A DNA stretch of 64,000 bases from Atkinsonella hypoxylon (lineage: Eukaryota > Ascomycota > Sordariomycetes > Hypocreales > Clavicipitaceae): positions 62,001 through 126,000 of the forward strand of contig JFHB01000009.1 of the NCBI GenBank assembly GCA_000729835.1, written 5' to 3'. Shown here one piece after another: positions 9,627 through 20,918 of this stretch (its first letter is position 1; each line of letters starts with the position of its first letter). The position numbers were made by a program, and so were the translations under genes. The notes under the pieces are model-generated. The model worked only from the letters and a program-made list of their open reading frames with translations, did no database searches and was not told where the DNA came from.

Positions 9627-12600
9627 TCAATTCAGAAAACCTTTGCACGCTGCCGTGCCACAGAGACACGGGATACGATCCAGGCTACCGATTTCACGCT
9701 CGAACTTGTAGTCGTACGTCAATTCTTCGTCTAGACAGACCCATGTCAGCAGTTGATATGTAGCCAAAAGTGTCTTCGTCAACTTACTTAGTGCAATATC
9801 GCGGAGGGCATAGATGACGATTCTCTTGCTGCCTTCGACCTTGATGATCTTGGCCGTACAGTTTGGCATACAGCTGTGATTGATGAATCGCGCAATGCCC
9901 CCCTTCTTGGTCGCATCCACCACGGTATCGTCGTCAATACGAAACAGGTAGCTGCTTCCAATGCCGCTCTTTAGGTAGCGCTTCTCCCGGATTTCCGCAA
10001 TCTGTTGTCGCACTTCCTCGCCCACATACTCGATTATCATGTCGTCCTTGTTGATGTTCTCCATAGCGTATAGGCCCCAGTTGTGAATGGCAGATCGAGC
10101 AAATTTAACTGGCTTCTTTCGTTTTTTCAGTTGGTTGAACTTGAATACATCCGAATCCTGGCCTAAAGTCTTCTTCTGATCGTTCAAGTCGGCGACATAA
10201 CGGCGGTTGGTTGCGCGGTTCGCGCGAGAGTTGCCCTTGGCGATCTTTTCCGCGGCAAGCTTTGCGGCATCTAAAGCAGCTACTATACTGTCCTTGCCGG
10301 TCTTTTTGGACCGAGCCTCGCGTTCTTCTCTGGCCTTTTGAACTTTGATATGATGTGGTAGATATTTGGATTTCTCAGAATTGAGAATTTTCTTCACCCC
10401 TTCGGTACGAGCACATCCTGTTGGGTTCGGCACATAATAGCCCTCTATATGCACAGGGACGTCTACAGAAGCGGACACCGTATTCAATTCTCGAATGCGG
10501 TTGCGCCTCCATAACCAAAATTCAGGGTTTCCGATGTCGCCAATGTTGAATTTTCTTTGTAGTCTGCTCAAGTCTGGTTTATCTTTGAGACCAAGAGCAA
10601 GACTTTGCAAGGAATGAACATCGGGCCGAAAACCATCAGGAAGGACAAGAGCAGCGGTAAGTGGTTCTTGAGAAAATAGTCGCTCGTCATACTTCCCGAT
10701 GGCCGCTTCCGCTTTAAAAAGACGCTCGTCTTTCACATTTGATGACGGTGTGGCACTTTCGACGTCCTCTTCCTCTTCCTCAACGTCTGCTTCTTGCTGC
10801 TTCTTCAAGGCCTCCTGCTCTTCCAATAACTGCTTTTTCGTCTTCTTCCTTGCCTTCACTGTTTTCTTCTTTCCACCTTTGAAAGTTTGAGGCACAGGAG
10901 TTTCCGACCTTGACACACTACTTTCATCTTCTGCCACAAAGTCAAAATCAGGACCAATATCTGCTGGAACTGAGTGACGGTCAATGTCCGAGTCGAGATG
11001 TTTGAGTTTGACTCCAAATGCTTCTTCGTCAGACCTTTTCTGGCGTTTCAAGGCGGTTTCAAGAGATGTTTCCAGCTTTCTCTTCTTGGAAGATGGACGA
11101 TCTGCGAGAGCCAGACTGGACTCCGTCATCGAGTCATCATCCCGACGTCCCCAGGACCCGAGTTCATCGTCCGTGCTCATACGGCTGCGCGGCCGCGATT
11201 CAGGTTCCTCGGTATCACGAGCGGCCAGTGCTCTAGTGTCTGTATCGTCATCCGATTCAAAGTCGCTATCAAAGCTCTTGAGACGATGATGCAAAGAACG
11301 AAAAGCCGGCCGGGCAACAGACTGGCGTTTCCTTGAAAATGGATCCACAAACATGTTACGGTGACCCTTGGCTTTGGCTTTCCGTATCCTAGGTAGCGCT
11401 TTTGGTTCCAGATAACCAATTCGTCGCTCAATCGAATCTGTGCCCGAGTTCGGAGTTCTGATCCCAGGACTATTATTGCTGTCCTCATCTTCTTCATCCT
11501 CGACTTGGTGAAGATTAAGTTTTCGTCTTTTCGCCACATGATTTGCCGGATTCAAGAAGTCAGAAAGACAGGGCGCCGCTACCTGTGTTCGAATATGTCT
11601 GATCAGATGCTCAGTCATCTCCCTCCGAACCGCCTCTACTGCCTCGAAAACGGGATCAAAGTTCTTAGCTCTTTGTTTCTTTTCTTCTTCAAGGTCCGCT
11701 TCCTCCTCACGACGGCGTCGCCTGGCATCTTCAAACTGTCGGCGCTCTGCACTGTCATGATCGCGGGCTCTTTCCCTTTCCCTGTCTCTATTTCGGTCTC
11801 TTGACCTTTCCCTTGCTGGAGGTGGAGTGCGCTTGCGGTCACCTTCAGGAATACGAGGAGGTCGAGGAAGGCACAATTGCATGGCCATATCGTAATTAAA
11901 GAATTCGGTGTGGTTTACCGCGCGATAACATCTCTCTGCTTCAGACTTTCCGGTGAAAGAGTTTCGAAACACGACGTAGAAGCCGGTGCGATCGAGTCGA
12001 ATTTCATCAAAGCCATAGTTTTTCAAACGTTTCCGCATGTGGGGAACGATACTCGGTAGGACAGGGACATCTTCGGATGCGATGAAAATATAGGGATCAT
12101 TGGCTAGCTGTGAAGCAAGATTTTGTGATTCGACAACAGTTTGCAAACGAGAGTATGAGGCGACACCAGACGGCAAAGGCGTTCCTGGTGTTGGTGTTAC
12201 TGCTGCAGTAGATGCTGGCAATTGTCTAGGTCCCGGCCCTAAAGTCGGGCCTGTTGGGCCTTTGGGAGCAGTTGGCGGATGTCTCACGAAAGGAGCTACA
12301 TGAGGAGCAGATTTGGGACCGGTGGGCGCAGCTTTCGGAGCAGCCTGGACCCGAGCCTCCCACTCTTTATGCAGTTTCTCTCGCTCTCTTTTGAGATGGT
12401 CCTCTAGCATTCGCCGGCTTTTACGACCCTCAGGGTCGTAGTCAACTCTCACGACATCGGCGTCAATCTTAATACCGCGGGCGCGAACAGCGCGACGAGC
12501 GGCATCAATAGCTGAAACGGGCGGCCGACCTGATCGTTTTGAGTCACGGTATCGAATAGTAGCAAAACCCAGATAGCTTCCTGTGTCAGGGTGCATCTTA

Positions 12601-13647
12601 TTACTGCTCTCCGCGATCTCGCCGAACGTCGCGAAAATTGCAGTGACTTTGTTGAAGGGTATTAGAGGATTGTACCGCGTAACAACGATTTGAGTGGGCG
12701 GACCTGGCCCAATTGACGTCTTGGGATCATATGGATATGGCTTGAGGTTCTCAGGGGCTGGACGAAATCGTGCTTTTGGTAGATAATAGTCAGTATTGAT
12801 GTAGCCAAGACGGCCGCCGGCTTTCTGCAAGCGAGGGTCTGCCGGGGGGGCGTCATCGTCCTATGAATAAATGTTAGCCATATGCTTGGTGCTGTTCGGC
12901 AACGACGCCCCCCGCCCTTATGTCTCTCTCGCCTTCGCTCGGCTACCTCGTTTTGTAAAAATTGAATTATTTATAAATACATACTAGTCCAAATTCTTCA
13001 TAAATAGGCTTGGCAGATTTGCTAACGCCTTTATTGCGCACTCGATCGAGGATCGGATCATAGGTACATTTCTTGCCTTTGACTGATGGGAATAGGCTTC
13101 GTGCCGGAGGACGGTCAACAAGTTGACTGGATGATCTTGAGCCTTCATCGGCTTGAGTGGCGGCCGTGTTGTGAGTCCGCCCTGAGTTATTATCGGTTGT
13201 TGCGAGAGGTGACATATCTGTCTTTGAGTATGGAGGGATAGGTGAGTAAGACAATGAGTCTCGGGGAGCGAGCGGTGTGGTGCTAGTGGAGATATGAGAT
13301 AGTGAAAACGTCGTATTCTGCCGTTGTGAGCTACTGAAAATGGATGAGGCAGAGCTAGTATGTGAGCTCGCTGACCCGACTGTGCTGGGTATATCTCCTA
13401 GAGGAGTATCGTGATCGTCGATTTGAGTGTGGGGGCCATCAGATGTTATATTTGACTGTGAGGGTCGAACGAATCCAGGAGAACGCCCATCTGGCACACC
13501 AGACAGAGGCTCTCGATCAGAGTCACCGGCAAGGCTATTGCGCCTTGACCGCTCGCGGTCTGTCCGGCTCTGCGCGGCTTCTGCTCTCACCTTGGGAGCG
13601 TTTGGAAAGAACTGCGCGAAACTCACGCCGGGAGGCGGGCGAGTCAT
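9627..13647 (-). CDS. set1: Histone H3 lysine-4 methyltransferase Set1 (COMPASS catalytic subunit)
   Basis: Exons 13647-12985, 12860-9788 and 9730-9627 give 1279 residues, close to the usual length. Domains in order: a Ser-rich N-terminus; an RRM-like domain at about 277-360 ([14 protein letters not shown], then GFATIRYRD); a charged, low-complexity middle; the N-SET region; a SET domain at about 1140-1262 with [20 protein letters not shown], the cofactor/catalytic motif RFINHSC, and ELTYDYKF; and a post-SET zinc motif [13 protein letters not shown] at the very end. It methylates histone H3 K4 in the nucleus as part of COMPASS, with a role in transcription and silencing. The second intron (9787-9731, 57 nt) is a multiple of three without a stop, so it is invisible as a frame break; splicing it restores the family sequence ALNEELTYDY. 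The 5' side faces a long AT/GC-mixed intergenic region. Confidence 0.95.
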
Positions 13648-14618
13648 CGTGTCGATGCGCTCCGGTTATCTTTTGCACCATGACCTGGTCATGATATCTC
13701 GCGTTCGAGCTCAAGCCATTCACGATGCAAAGACTTGTGGTGAGTGCTGACCCTCACACGCAGCCTGGCACGCGCGTTGGTTGAGTCCACGCGACCGGGA
13801 GGCACAATTGCGGGCGGCGTTGGGTGGTACCCAAATCGTCGTTCACCGGGCAAGAAGAAGCAAAGGCCTGATCGAAAAACTAACGAAAAGGCAGAGAAAA
13901 TGAACGCGATTGTGTTGCTACACGTGCCGTGCCAAAGAATCGGGGTGCGATGCGAAAGCTTGTGAGAGAAAAAAATGAAGCACGAGAATCGAGAGTGTGA
14001 AGTTCGACATCGGTTGACACTCACCATTAACTAACGAACTGCCAGGCACCTTTTGCTGGTCAATCTGGCCCAGCCACAGCAAGGCCATCCTGCCCGCCGC
14101 TGACAGGGATACAACAAGGCTACTGCTCGCGCGGTTGAACTATTATCCGATACTGCCCCACTGTTCCCTATTCCGGAAAAATGGTTCTTGTTGCTGTGAG
14201 AACGGATAAATGCGTACTCCGTAGTCCGTCCTGTCTCATCAACAATGACCTCGTGACCGTGTGTCAGAAGCTCTGAAAGTACAGCGAAACACATAATTAA
14301 GGAATCCAAAGTGCAGTAATGTGCATTTGACTGGCCTTAGCGCATGCTCACGTAGTGTTGATTTAGCTACGTACTAGCCTATAAGTGATTGACTCATCAA
14401 TGGCATCGCAAAGCACACTGCGCTCATCGTAACCAAACCATATTCATCCCGCAGCTGTCTAGAATCGTGCCTTACGGGTTTCAAAACTACTAACAAACAA
14501 GAACAAAGAAAAGCCGCATGATATCTTACTATGCCCCTGGGAGTATGGCCATGCTAAGTTATGCTACGCCTACCCCGAACTCCAGAACTCCAGCTTTTTC
14601 CTTTAGGAGTCCTAGTTT
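13648..14618. other. Intergenic upstream of SET1
   Basis: SET1 promoter side and 3' flank of the next minus-strand gene. No gene recognised. It contains one TACTCCGTAGTCCGTCC box at about 14213-14229. Confidence 0.5.
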
Positions 14619-16023
14619 TCAAATCGTTAGCTTCATCTCAAACTCCTCTTCATCATCTGACGAGGAGAAAGGCTTTCTCATTGACGGCAAGTCTTCATCA
14701 TCTTCATCTTCAAAAATCGACATGAATTGCGGCTTGCTGGCTTCCCTTCTAGTCGCCGCGACGGCTTGGCGTAGTCGAGCTGGCGTGATTGTGAGGTTAG
14801 ACTCGTCGTGATATGGTAAAGCTGGCCTAAGTGGCAATTGCTGCTTGGTAGAATTGTTTGGACCTCGCATGTGAACGATTGATGAGGCTGATCGACCTTT
14901 GCTGTAGCCCAGGGTGGTTCGCGATGCAGCCTCACCCGTGGAGTTGCCTGAAGAACGTGGCTTTGTGACGACAGGCTTGGCAGGTCTGGTTCCAGTAATC
15001 ATTGATGCTAGAGGTCTTTTGGTGGACTGGCCGGTAGCTGACACAGGTCTTGACGCAGTGCGAGTCTGCCTATCTGCATGGACTGCCAAAGCATACGCTG
15101 CTCTTCGAGCAGAGAGCGTGGACACTTCCTTTTGTTTTTGTGTAGCGGCAGTTCTCGAGCTAGCTGCTGAAGACGTTTCTGGTCTTCTGGCAGTATCGCG
15201 CAAGGACTCGTCTGACCGGATGTGCTCTGTGACATCCTCTGGGCTCCAGTCGAAAGAGGCAATTTCCTGAGCGTTGCGCTCCTCTGCTTGTTTCACGAGA
15301 GCCGCCATCTCGCTGTCAAATTTCTTCTCCATACGAGAAACTCCATCATCGTCGACAGGATTATGAAAATGGTGATAATAGCCTTTGAGTATGTTTCCTT
15401 TTTTTAGCCCATTGAAAGTTAAACCACCTGGCGGGAGGACGTCTGATTCGTAAGGAAGTGGCTTTGGTCTCGGAGGAGCGTACTCTGGTTCTGGCAATTC
15501 GTCACTGCAGGAAGCCTCAGCGACATCGATTTGTATATTAAGCTTCACGGGTTGAAGATCGGTGGATTGCTGCTTGGGTTTGCGCAGACTTGTTGGCTTG
15601 ATGTGAGTCTGTTCAAACTCTCTGATCATATTCTTTACTCCGCCGTTTTGAACAGTTCTTGCCTTCGCGTTGGTGGTTTTGTTACCAAGGGGCGCTCGCG
15701 AACGATTGTCTGGGAGATACAAGTCAGTCATGAAGTTGGCCTTACATCCTCATGACAGTCAAGACAACAGAATACGAACCCAACGGAGTCACCATCGCTT
15801 GACGAGGTCCAGTCGCTTTGCCATTTGCCTCTAATCTGGCACCGCTTTCCAATACAGTCTTTCCATTCTTTCCAGTCAGGGCGGTCAGAGCATTTTCGTC
15901 GTTGCGGCCAAAGTTCCCTGGGGTCTTTGGATATCTTGCGCCGGGCGTTTTGGGCTGCTGCTTAGTTGGTCCATGACGATGACTATGCATCAAATTCTCT
16001 TGATCGTGATGTGCCGCGAGCAT
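14619..16023 (-). CDS. Conserved fungal protein with PKTP / NDEN / RAPLG-KTTNAKA motifs, function unknown
   Basis: Exons 16023-15780 and 15709-14619, phase 1 junction (TTG G|AC AAT), 444 residues. Motifs seen: KTPGARYPKTPGN and RNDENALT near the N-terminus, DNRSRAPLGNKTTNAKA across the splice, YAPPRPKPLPYESDVLPPGG in the middle, then a predicted helical, charged stretch and an acidic Ser-rich C-terminus. I recall a family in filamentous ascomycetes with this motif order but no assigned function. The donor GTTCGT is unusual; the alternative is to read through, which would break the RAPLG motif context. The ATG at 16023 is chosen because the open frame further upstream has no ATG before a stop near 16210; an extra 5' exon cannot be excluded. 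Confidence 0.75.
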
Positions 16024-16445
16024 GTTGATATTCCTAGTTGGCCAATGCTGCTTTGCTGTCGAGGGATTGCCGATAGAAGTGGGAAAAACAGCGTCGGACT
16101 TGGTCGGCTGCACGGTCCCCCTTAGACAAGTTGGAAGTCCTTGGATGTTGAGAGGGTCCCAGCCAGGGTTATGTGGAATGTGTTGATTTATGCGTTGACT
16201 CAGATGCGTTAACTAGGCAACGATGACAATAGCCAAGCCAGATCTGGGGCATGTCGACACAGCCTCCACCAGCCACAGTGCCACCGAAGAGGAGGTACAG
16301 CATCGTCGGAGGGGCAGTCGTTCTCCCTATCCCTTTTCTTGACCCAATCATCAACTCCAGCTCATCATAGCCCGCAACACAATTGTCGTCCATCTGCAAC
16401 CCGAAAAATCCTGTCTAGAGGCCCATACGAAAGTATTTTATCGAA
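16024..16445. promoter_or_regulatory. Divergent promoter region
   Basis: 422 bases between the starts of the minus-strand PKTP-motif gene and plus-strand tropomyosin. No TATA box stands out. The reading frame of the minus gene stays open for about 60 codons into it without an ATG. Confidence 0.45.
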
Positions 16446-17164
16446 ATGGATCGTATCAAGGAGGTGCGTACATCATCATCTGATGACCTACACAGACCCC
16501 TACCTATTTTTTTTCAACCCCACCCACAGCTCCCTCGTAGAGGGGTAGACGTGTGGTGACTGGAGAGAGCATTACGTCTCATTCTGAATCCTAGAAAATG
16601 AACTCCCTCCGTCTGGAGGCCGACGAAGCTGCAGCCAAGGTCGAAGAGTTGCAGGCCAGGGTCAAGGTCCTCGAACAGGAGAATCTGTCCAAAGAGCAAG
16701 AGATCACCTCCTTGCAGCACAAGAACAACTTGCTGGAGGGCGAGGTGGAAAAGCTCGAGACTGCCATTAAGGATCACAAGAAGGCTGCGGACGAAGGGCA
16801 ACAACATGGTAAACAGAACGAGACTCTTCAGAGACGACTCCAACTCCTTGAGGAGGAGGCTGAGGAAGCTGACAAGACTCTGCGAGAAGCCAACGAGAAG
16901 TACGTACCGTTGGGCTCAGCACTGAAATTCACTCAACACCCGACGCTCTACCTCGTCCTATTCATATGATATGGATGTCATGCTGACATTTCGCACCACA
17001 GGCTTCGACAGACCGATGTCAAGGCCGGACATTTCGAGCGCAAGGTCCAAGCCCTCGAGCAAGAACGCGATCAATGGGAGCAGAAGTATGAGGAGATGGC
17101 AAAGAAACACTCAACTCTGCAGAAGGAACTGGAAGAGCTTCAACAGGAGATTGGCAACATCTAA
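16446..17164 (+). CDS. Tropomyosin
   Basis: Exons 16446-16463, 16595-16899 and 17002-17164 give 161 residues, the usual length of fungal tropomyosin. It starts MDRIKEKMNSLRLEADEAAA, and the whole chain is one uninterrupted heptad-repeat coiled coil (EELQARVKVLEQEN, KQNETLQRRLQLLEEE, EKYEEMAKKHSTLQKEL). It forms dimers that polymerise along actin filaments in cables and the cytokinetic ring. The short first exon (MDRIKE) and the phase-2 junction at GAGAA|G CTT are typical of the gene in this group. The gene is divergent from the PKTP-motif gene and convergent with the RRP17-like gene, 280 bases away. Confidence 0.95.
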
Positions 17165-17444
17165 GTTCTTTTGTCGGGAAATTGATCTCCATTTAGTGCG
17201 CTGTTTTGAGCAAGCCCCTGCAATCACACGAAGCATAGTAAGCGGGTGGTTGCAATAATTGTTTGGACGCAAATACTCAGTGTATGGCAGGAACATGCAA
17301 CAATCAAAGCTGCAGAATTCAGAAAGAAAATTAATGCATTGATATCCACCAAGTCAATCTGGTTATTGACTTATGTGGATTCCTCTTCCTGGTCGAATGC
17401 TGACGTTCCCTCTCCCATCCATTTTACTAGTATATGCTGATTCC

Positions 17445-18181
17445 CTACGCTCTCCTTGATTTTATTTTTTGTTTCCTGTCCGACAACTGTCGTTCTATCC
17501 TTGACTCATATCGAAACTTCTTCTTCTTCTTCTTCTTCTTCTGCCATGATGGCTTCTTGTCTTTCGACTCTGCCGTCTTCCTCTCCGCTTCTTCGCGTTT
17601 TCTGCGAGCTTCTTCCTCTGCTTCATCGTCGGACAAATCTGGTTTGCCAAGTCCGTCTCTCGAAACAGACACGGACTCAATCTTGATGGTGGTATATCTA
17701 TCTTCATCCACGTACTCTTCTTCATAATCAATTATGTCGAGGTCTGGTTTGTCGGGGAACCCGTCCCATTCGTCTGAATTTTCGTCGTCCGAATCTTCTA
17801 CACCGACATCAGCCGATACAGCTCCGGATTCGCGCAATATTTTTGTCACATGTTCGACATGCTCAGCGACTTCTCGACGTCTTTCCTCTCGAATCTATGT
17901 ATTTCACGCGACGTTTGCAACGGGTTGTCAGTTCGATCGTGAAGTTCCCGCGCGGAGCTGCGCCATACCTGTTTTCGTGTTTCCAGTCTTTCTTGCCGAG
18001 CTCTCCTGGCGGCCTCCTCCTGGGCATTCTTGATTCTTTGTTGTTTTCTCTTGTGAAATCCCGTCAGATACTCCTCCCGAGCGTCATCGTCGAACGATAT
18101 TTCTTCAATTGCTGATGTAGTCTTTCTCTTCTTGCTCGGAGGCGGCAACGGGCTCTTTTTGGGTCTGGGTTGGGCAAACAT
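17445..18181 (-). CDS. Nop25/Rrp17-like nucleolar protein (ribosome biogenesis)
   Basis: Exons 18181-17969 and 17894-17445, phase 0, 220 residues. Seen: MFAQPRPKKSPLPPPSKKRK, then SFDDDAREEYLTGFHKRKQQ and a long basic helix RQERLETRKQIREERRREVA, an acidic middle (DVGVEDSDDENSDEWDG), and a basic tail KKPSWQKKKKKKKK-FRYESR. The arrangement matches the Nop25/Nucleolar protein 12 family, whose yeast member Rrp17 is a 5'-3' exonuclease needed to mature 5.8S and 25S rRNA. The Lys/Arg-rich ends suit nucleolar targeting. The assignment rests on the FHKRK...REERR signature and overall layout. Confidence 0.85.
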
Positions 18182-18536
18182 TATGGGTGCTTGAGACTAG
18201 GTCGCGATTTCGTAGTTCATCGCCGGCGTTGGGAATGCAAGATTGTCAAGCTATGTACAGCCGTTGCTAGAAACATCAACTTCAAATTTTAATCCTTCTT
18301 TGGTTCGAAACTTTTCTTACATCCATGATGGCCCACACCATCACACTTTGTACCTTGTTCGTCCAAGTAAAGGCGGAAGAAGTGGAGCTCGACACTCCGC
18401 GTACTGTGCCTTACGTAAGGTAGACACTTGCATCATATCATGTCTTCTCTTTGCGCTAACCAATGAAGGGGAGCTTGGTAGGCTTCACTGACGACAACGA
18501 CAGGCCGTCGTCCACGCAGTAACTCCATAGTCAACC
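18182..18536. promoter_or_regulatory. Divergent promoter region
   Basis: Separates the starts of the RRP17-like gene and the BIG1-like gene. Nothing specific recognised. Confidence 0.4.
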
Positions 18537-19544
18537 ATGCGTTTCCATTCCTTCGCAGGCGCTCTGGCGCTCTGCAGAACCGCCGCTGCGTTCTCAGATT
18601 CCTCTCCATGGGTGTTGCTGTCCACATCTCCGTAAGCACGCTCAGCCCCAGGCGAAACACAAGCTAGCGACGGCAACTGTAGACTAACCACCATACAGAA
18701 TCGCACAAACCCGAAGCCCAAACCAGATCCAAACCAGCTTTGAAGCTATAAAGTTTACAAAAGAGTTTCTTGGCGAATGCCCTACCGATCGATACCTTAT
18801 AGTCACACAGCCCGGCATCACTGCCGCGGACTTCTGGGCTCGGGACGGCTGTGCCATGTCATATCTATGCAAAGCTGTCGAGGACGCTCGCGTCAAGGCG
18901 AAGTATAGTGTGGCCGAAGTAGTAGGGGATGTTACTGGTGCTGGGCTAGTGGAACACATCAAGTCATCTTGTGAGAAGAAGGGAAGTACAGCCAACATTG
19001 TTGAGCGTCAGCTTAACTCACTATCTGGTGACCGATATCAAGCTCTCGACCAAAATGGTAGGCACTTACGACCCTCTTATGTTATATAGTCCGGGGGAGG
19101 GACTGTGCTGATTTTGACGGCAGATGCTTCCATTGCTTCCGATCTAGAGATGACCTCTTCAAAGAGTTATACCATCCTGTTCTTCGCCACGCCAAGTGAG
19201 CCATTATACGATTCGGAGTTCATTGAGCCACTGCATATGGGCATGAAGAGAGGGCCCAGCACCGCATCTTTCGTCCGAAAAGCCAATGAAACCCAGCGCG
19301 ACACCCGTCCTCTGTTCGAAAAATACCAGTTCTTCACCCCAGGTATGACGCGCCAGCTTGTGATATTCCCGCACGTGTCATCAGAGAACTAACGAGGTCT
19401 GTAGGCATTTTCATGGGACTTATCGTCGCACTTGTCCTTCTTTCTATCCTTGGTGTCGGGATCAGAGGCCTCGCAAGCTTGGAGGTTTCGTACGGCGCAT
19501 TTGACAAGGAAATGGGTCCTGCTGCACAAAAGAAGCAGCAGTGA
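18537..19544 (+). CDS. BIG1 / Voa1-type ER membrane protein (V-ATPase S1-like)
   Basis: Four exons: 18537-18631, 18699-19057, 19124-19342, 19405-19544; all phases agree; 270 residues. The N-terminus (MRFHSFAGALALCRTAAAFS) is a signal peptide. A luminal region follows (SSPWVLLSTSPIAQ, DRYLIVTQPGI). Near the C-terminus GIFMGLIVALVLLSILGVGI is a membrane helix, followed by RGLASLEVSYGAFDKEMGP, which is the signature of the V-ATPase S1/Voa1/BIG1 transmembrane family, and a short KKQQ end. Family members act in the ER in V-ATPase assembly and, as BIG1, in beta-1,6-glucan formation; which role applies here is not shown by sequence. It is convergent with TRM112. Confidence 0.88.
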
Positions 19545-19919
19545 TCAGGGACAAGCAGCCAGTAGCAGCTCGGAAGGGGCTGGATCCAATTGTATTATAG
19601 CATTTGCTCATCGAACATGGAGTTATGGACTGATTTGTGTACAAGTATGACGTTTTGCTTGTTTTTCCTGGCCCATAAATGGGATCTAGAATGTAGGGCA
19701 TATATCCTTGAAAACGCAAATGTCTAGACTTGCACCGTCGCTGCCGCACCCCCCCCCCCAAATTCATCTTTTCATAAAACCACAATGCATCTATTCCCAC
19801 TGCCGAAACGCCCACCAACAAAACCAAGACAACCGAAACTCCCAAGCATATGAAGCCCCGCCATCTTTTATCCTATGCTCACGAATCCATGTCCCCAGAA
19901 GATGCACTCAACGTCGCAA
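19545..19919. other. Convergent intergenic region
   Basis: 3' ends of the BIG1-like gene and TRM112. It contains a C12 run at about 19749-19760. No gene seen. Confidence 0.6.
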
Positions 19920-20434
19920 TCACACCAAGTGACTCGGCAGCAAGAAATTAGCAATGCCCTCTTTCACAAAGTATTCATGCCCGCAGTTGCCGCACACCAG
20001 CTTCCCCTCCGACATCTGCGTCTCCAAGAGCAAATGATGCAAATCCTTCAGCGTCTTCTCATCGGCTCCCAGCTCCTCAGCAGTAGGAGGCTGCTCTGGA
20101 AGGTCCGGAAAGCCAAGCTATTGATACATTAGTCAAAGCCCTTAAAAAAGCACGGATTCATCGAAGCATGGACATAGATCTGGTCGCGCTGATGAAAAAT
20201 CGTGACCCGTCGCCTCACGGTGGGGCGACACATCGGCAAGTCACGTACCTCGGAGGAAGTCGTCCTCAAAGCGGCCCAGTCCAAGCGCGGTAATACATTG
20301 ATAATCATTTGGGGGTTGAGCTCGATTTCATCTTGGACCAGCTCGGCGTCCTTGGGGTGAAGAGGGTATGAGTCGGAAGAGCTCTTGCAGGCCTTTGCGG
20401 CGCAGGTCAAGAAGTTGAGGCTGAGGACCCTCAT
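19920..20434 (-). CDS. trm112: Trm112, zinc-finger activator of methyltransferases
   Basis: Exons 20434-20249 and 20117-19920, phase 0, 127 residues, the normal size. It begins MRVLSLNFLTCAAKACKSS, placing zinc-binding cysteines at 11 and 16, and has the second pair in VCGNCGHEYFVKEGI near the end, followed by ANFLLPSHLV. Trm112 stabilises and activates Trm9, Trm11, Mtq2 and Bud23, which modify tRNA, eRF1 and 18S rRNA. The start is the ATG at 20434 because the family begins MR/K-xL-xNFL; the open frame extends 16 codons further upstream without support. The intron is 131 nt. Confidence 0.95.
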
Positions 20435-20918
20435 TGCTTGAAATTCTAGAGCGTCGCTTTGTCGTCGAGAGATGGCAGCCAATGCTGAGCTATACCTTTA
20501 GATGCCGAGCCAATTTCTGTTTCCACTGGCAGATATATTAGATGTCTGCGCAAATTGTTGTGATAGGTCTAGGTAGTCATGAGTCTCTGTACCGACCGAA
20601 GTTCTTAGCACGTTTGCTGTCGGATGCAGCCCCACGTGACAGGGATTTGTTCTGCCGTGCAGCCATATAAAGTGTAACTATTCCAATTAATCGCGATTCA
20701 ACTTGATTCAAGTTCAGCTGGCCGGAAGTGGAATTTTAGTTGTACAAGGAATGACTTTAGTGTTTTAAGGTTGACAGAGAGACATGGAATTCTTGCGTAA
20801 ATTACATACATACTGTCACCTGTGGAAGGAGCATTCACCCCGAGTATATATGGAACGAGTTTCGAAGCAACAGGTCCTGCTTTTGATACATGATCTACAC
20901 ATTGTCTGTAAATGACAT
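20435..20918. other. Intergenic
   Basis: Upstream of TRM112 and downstream of the longer CypB form. No gene recognised. Confidence 0.55.
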
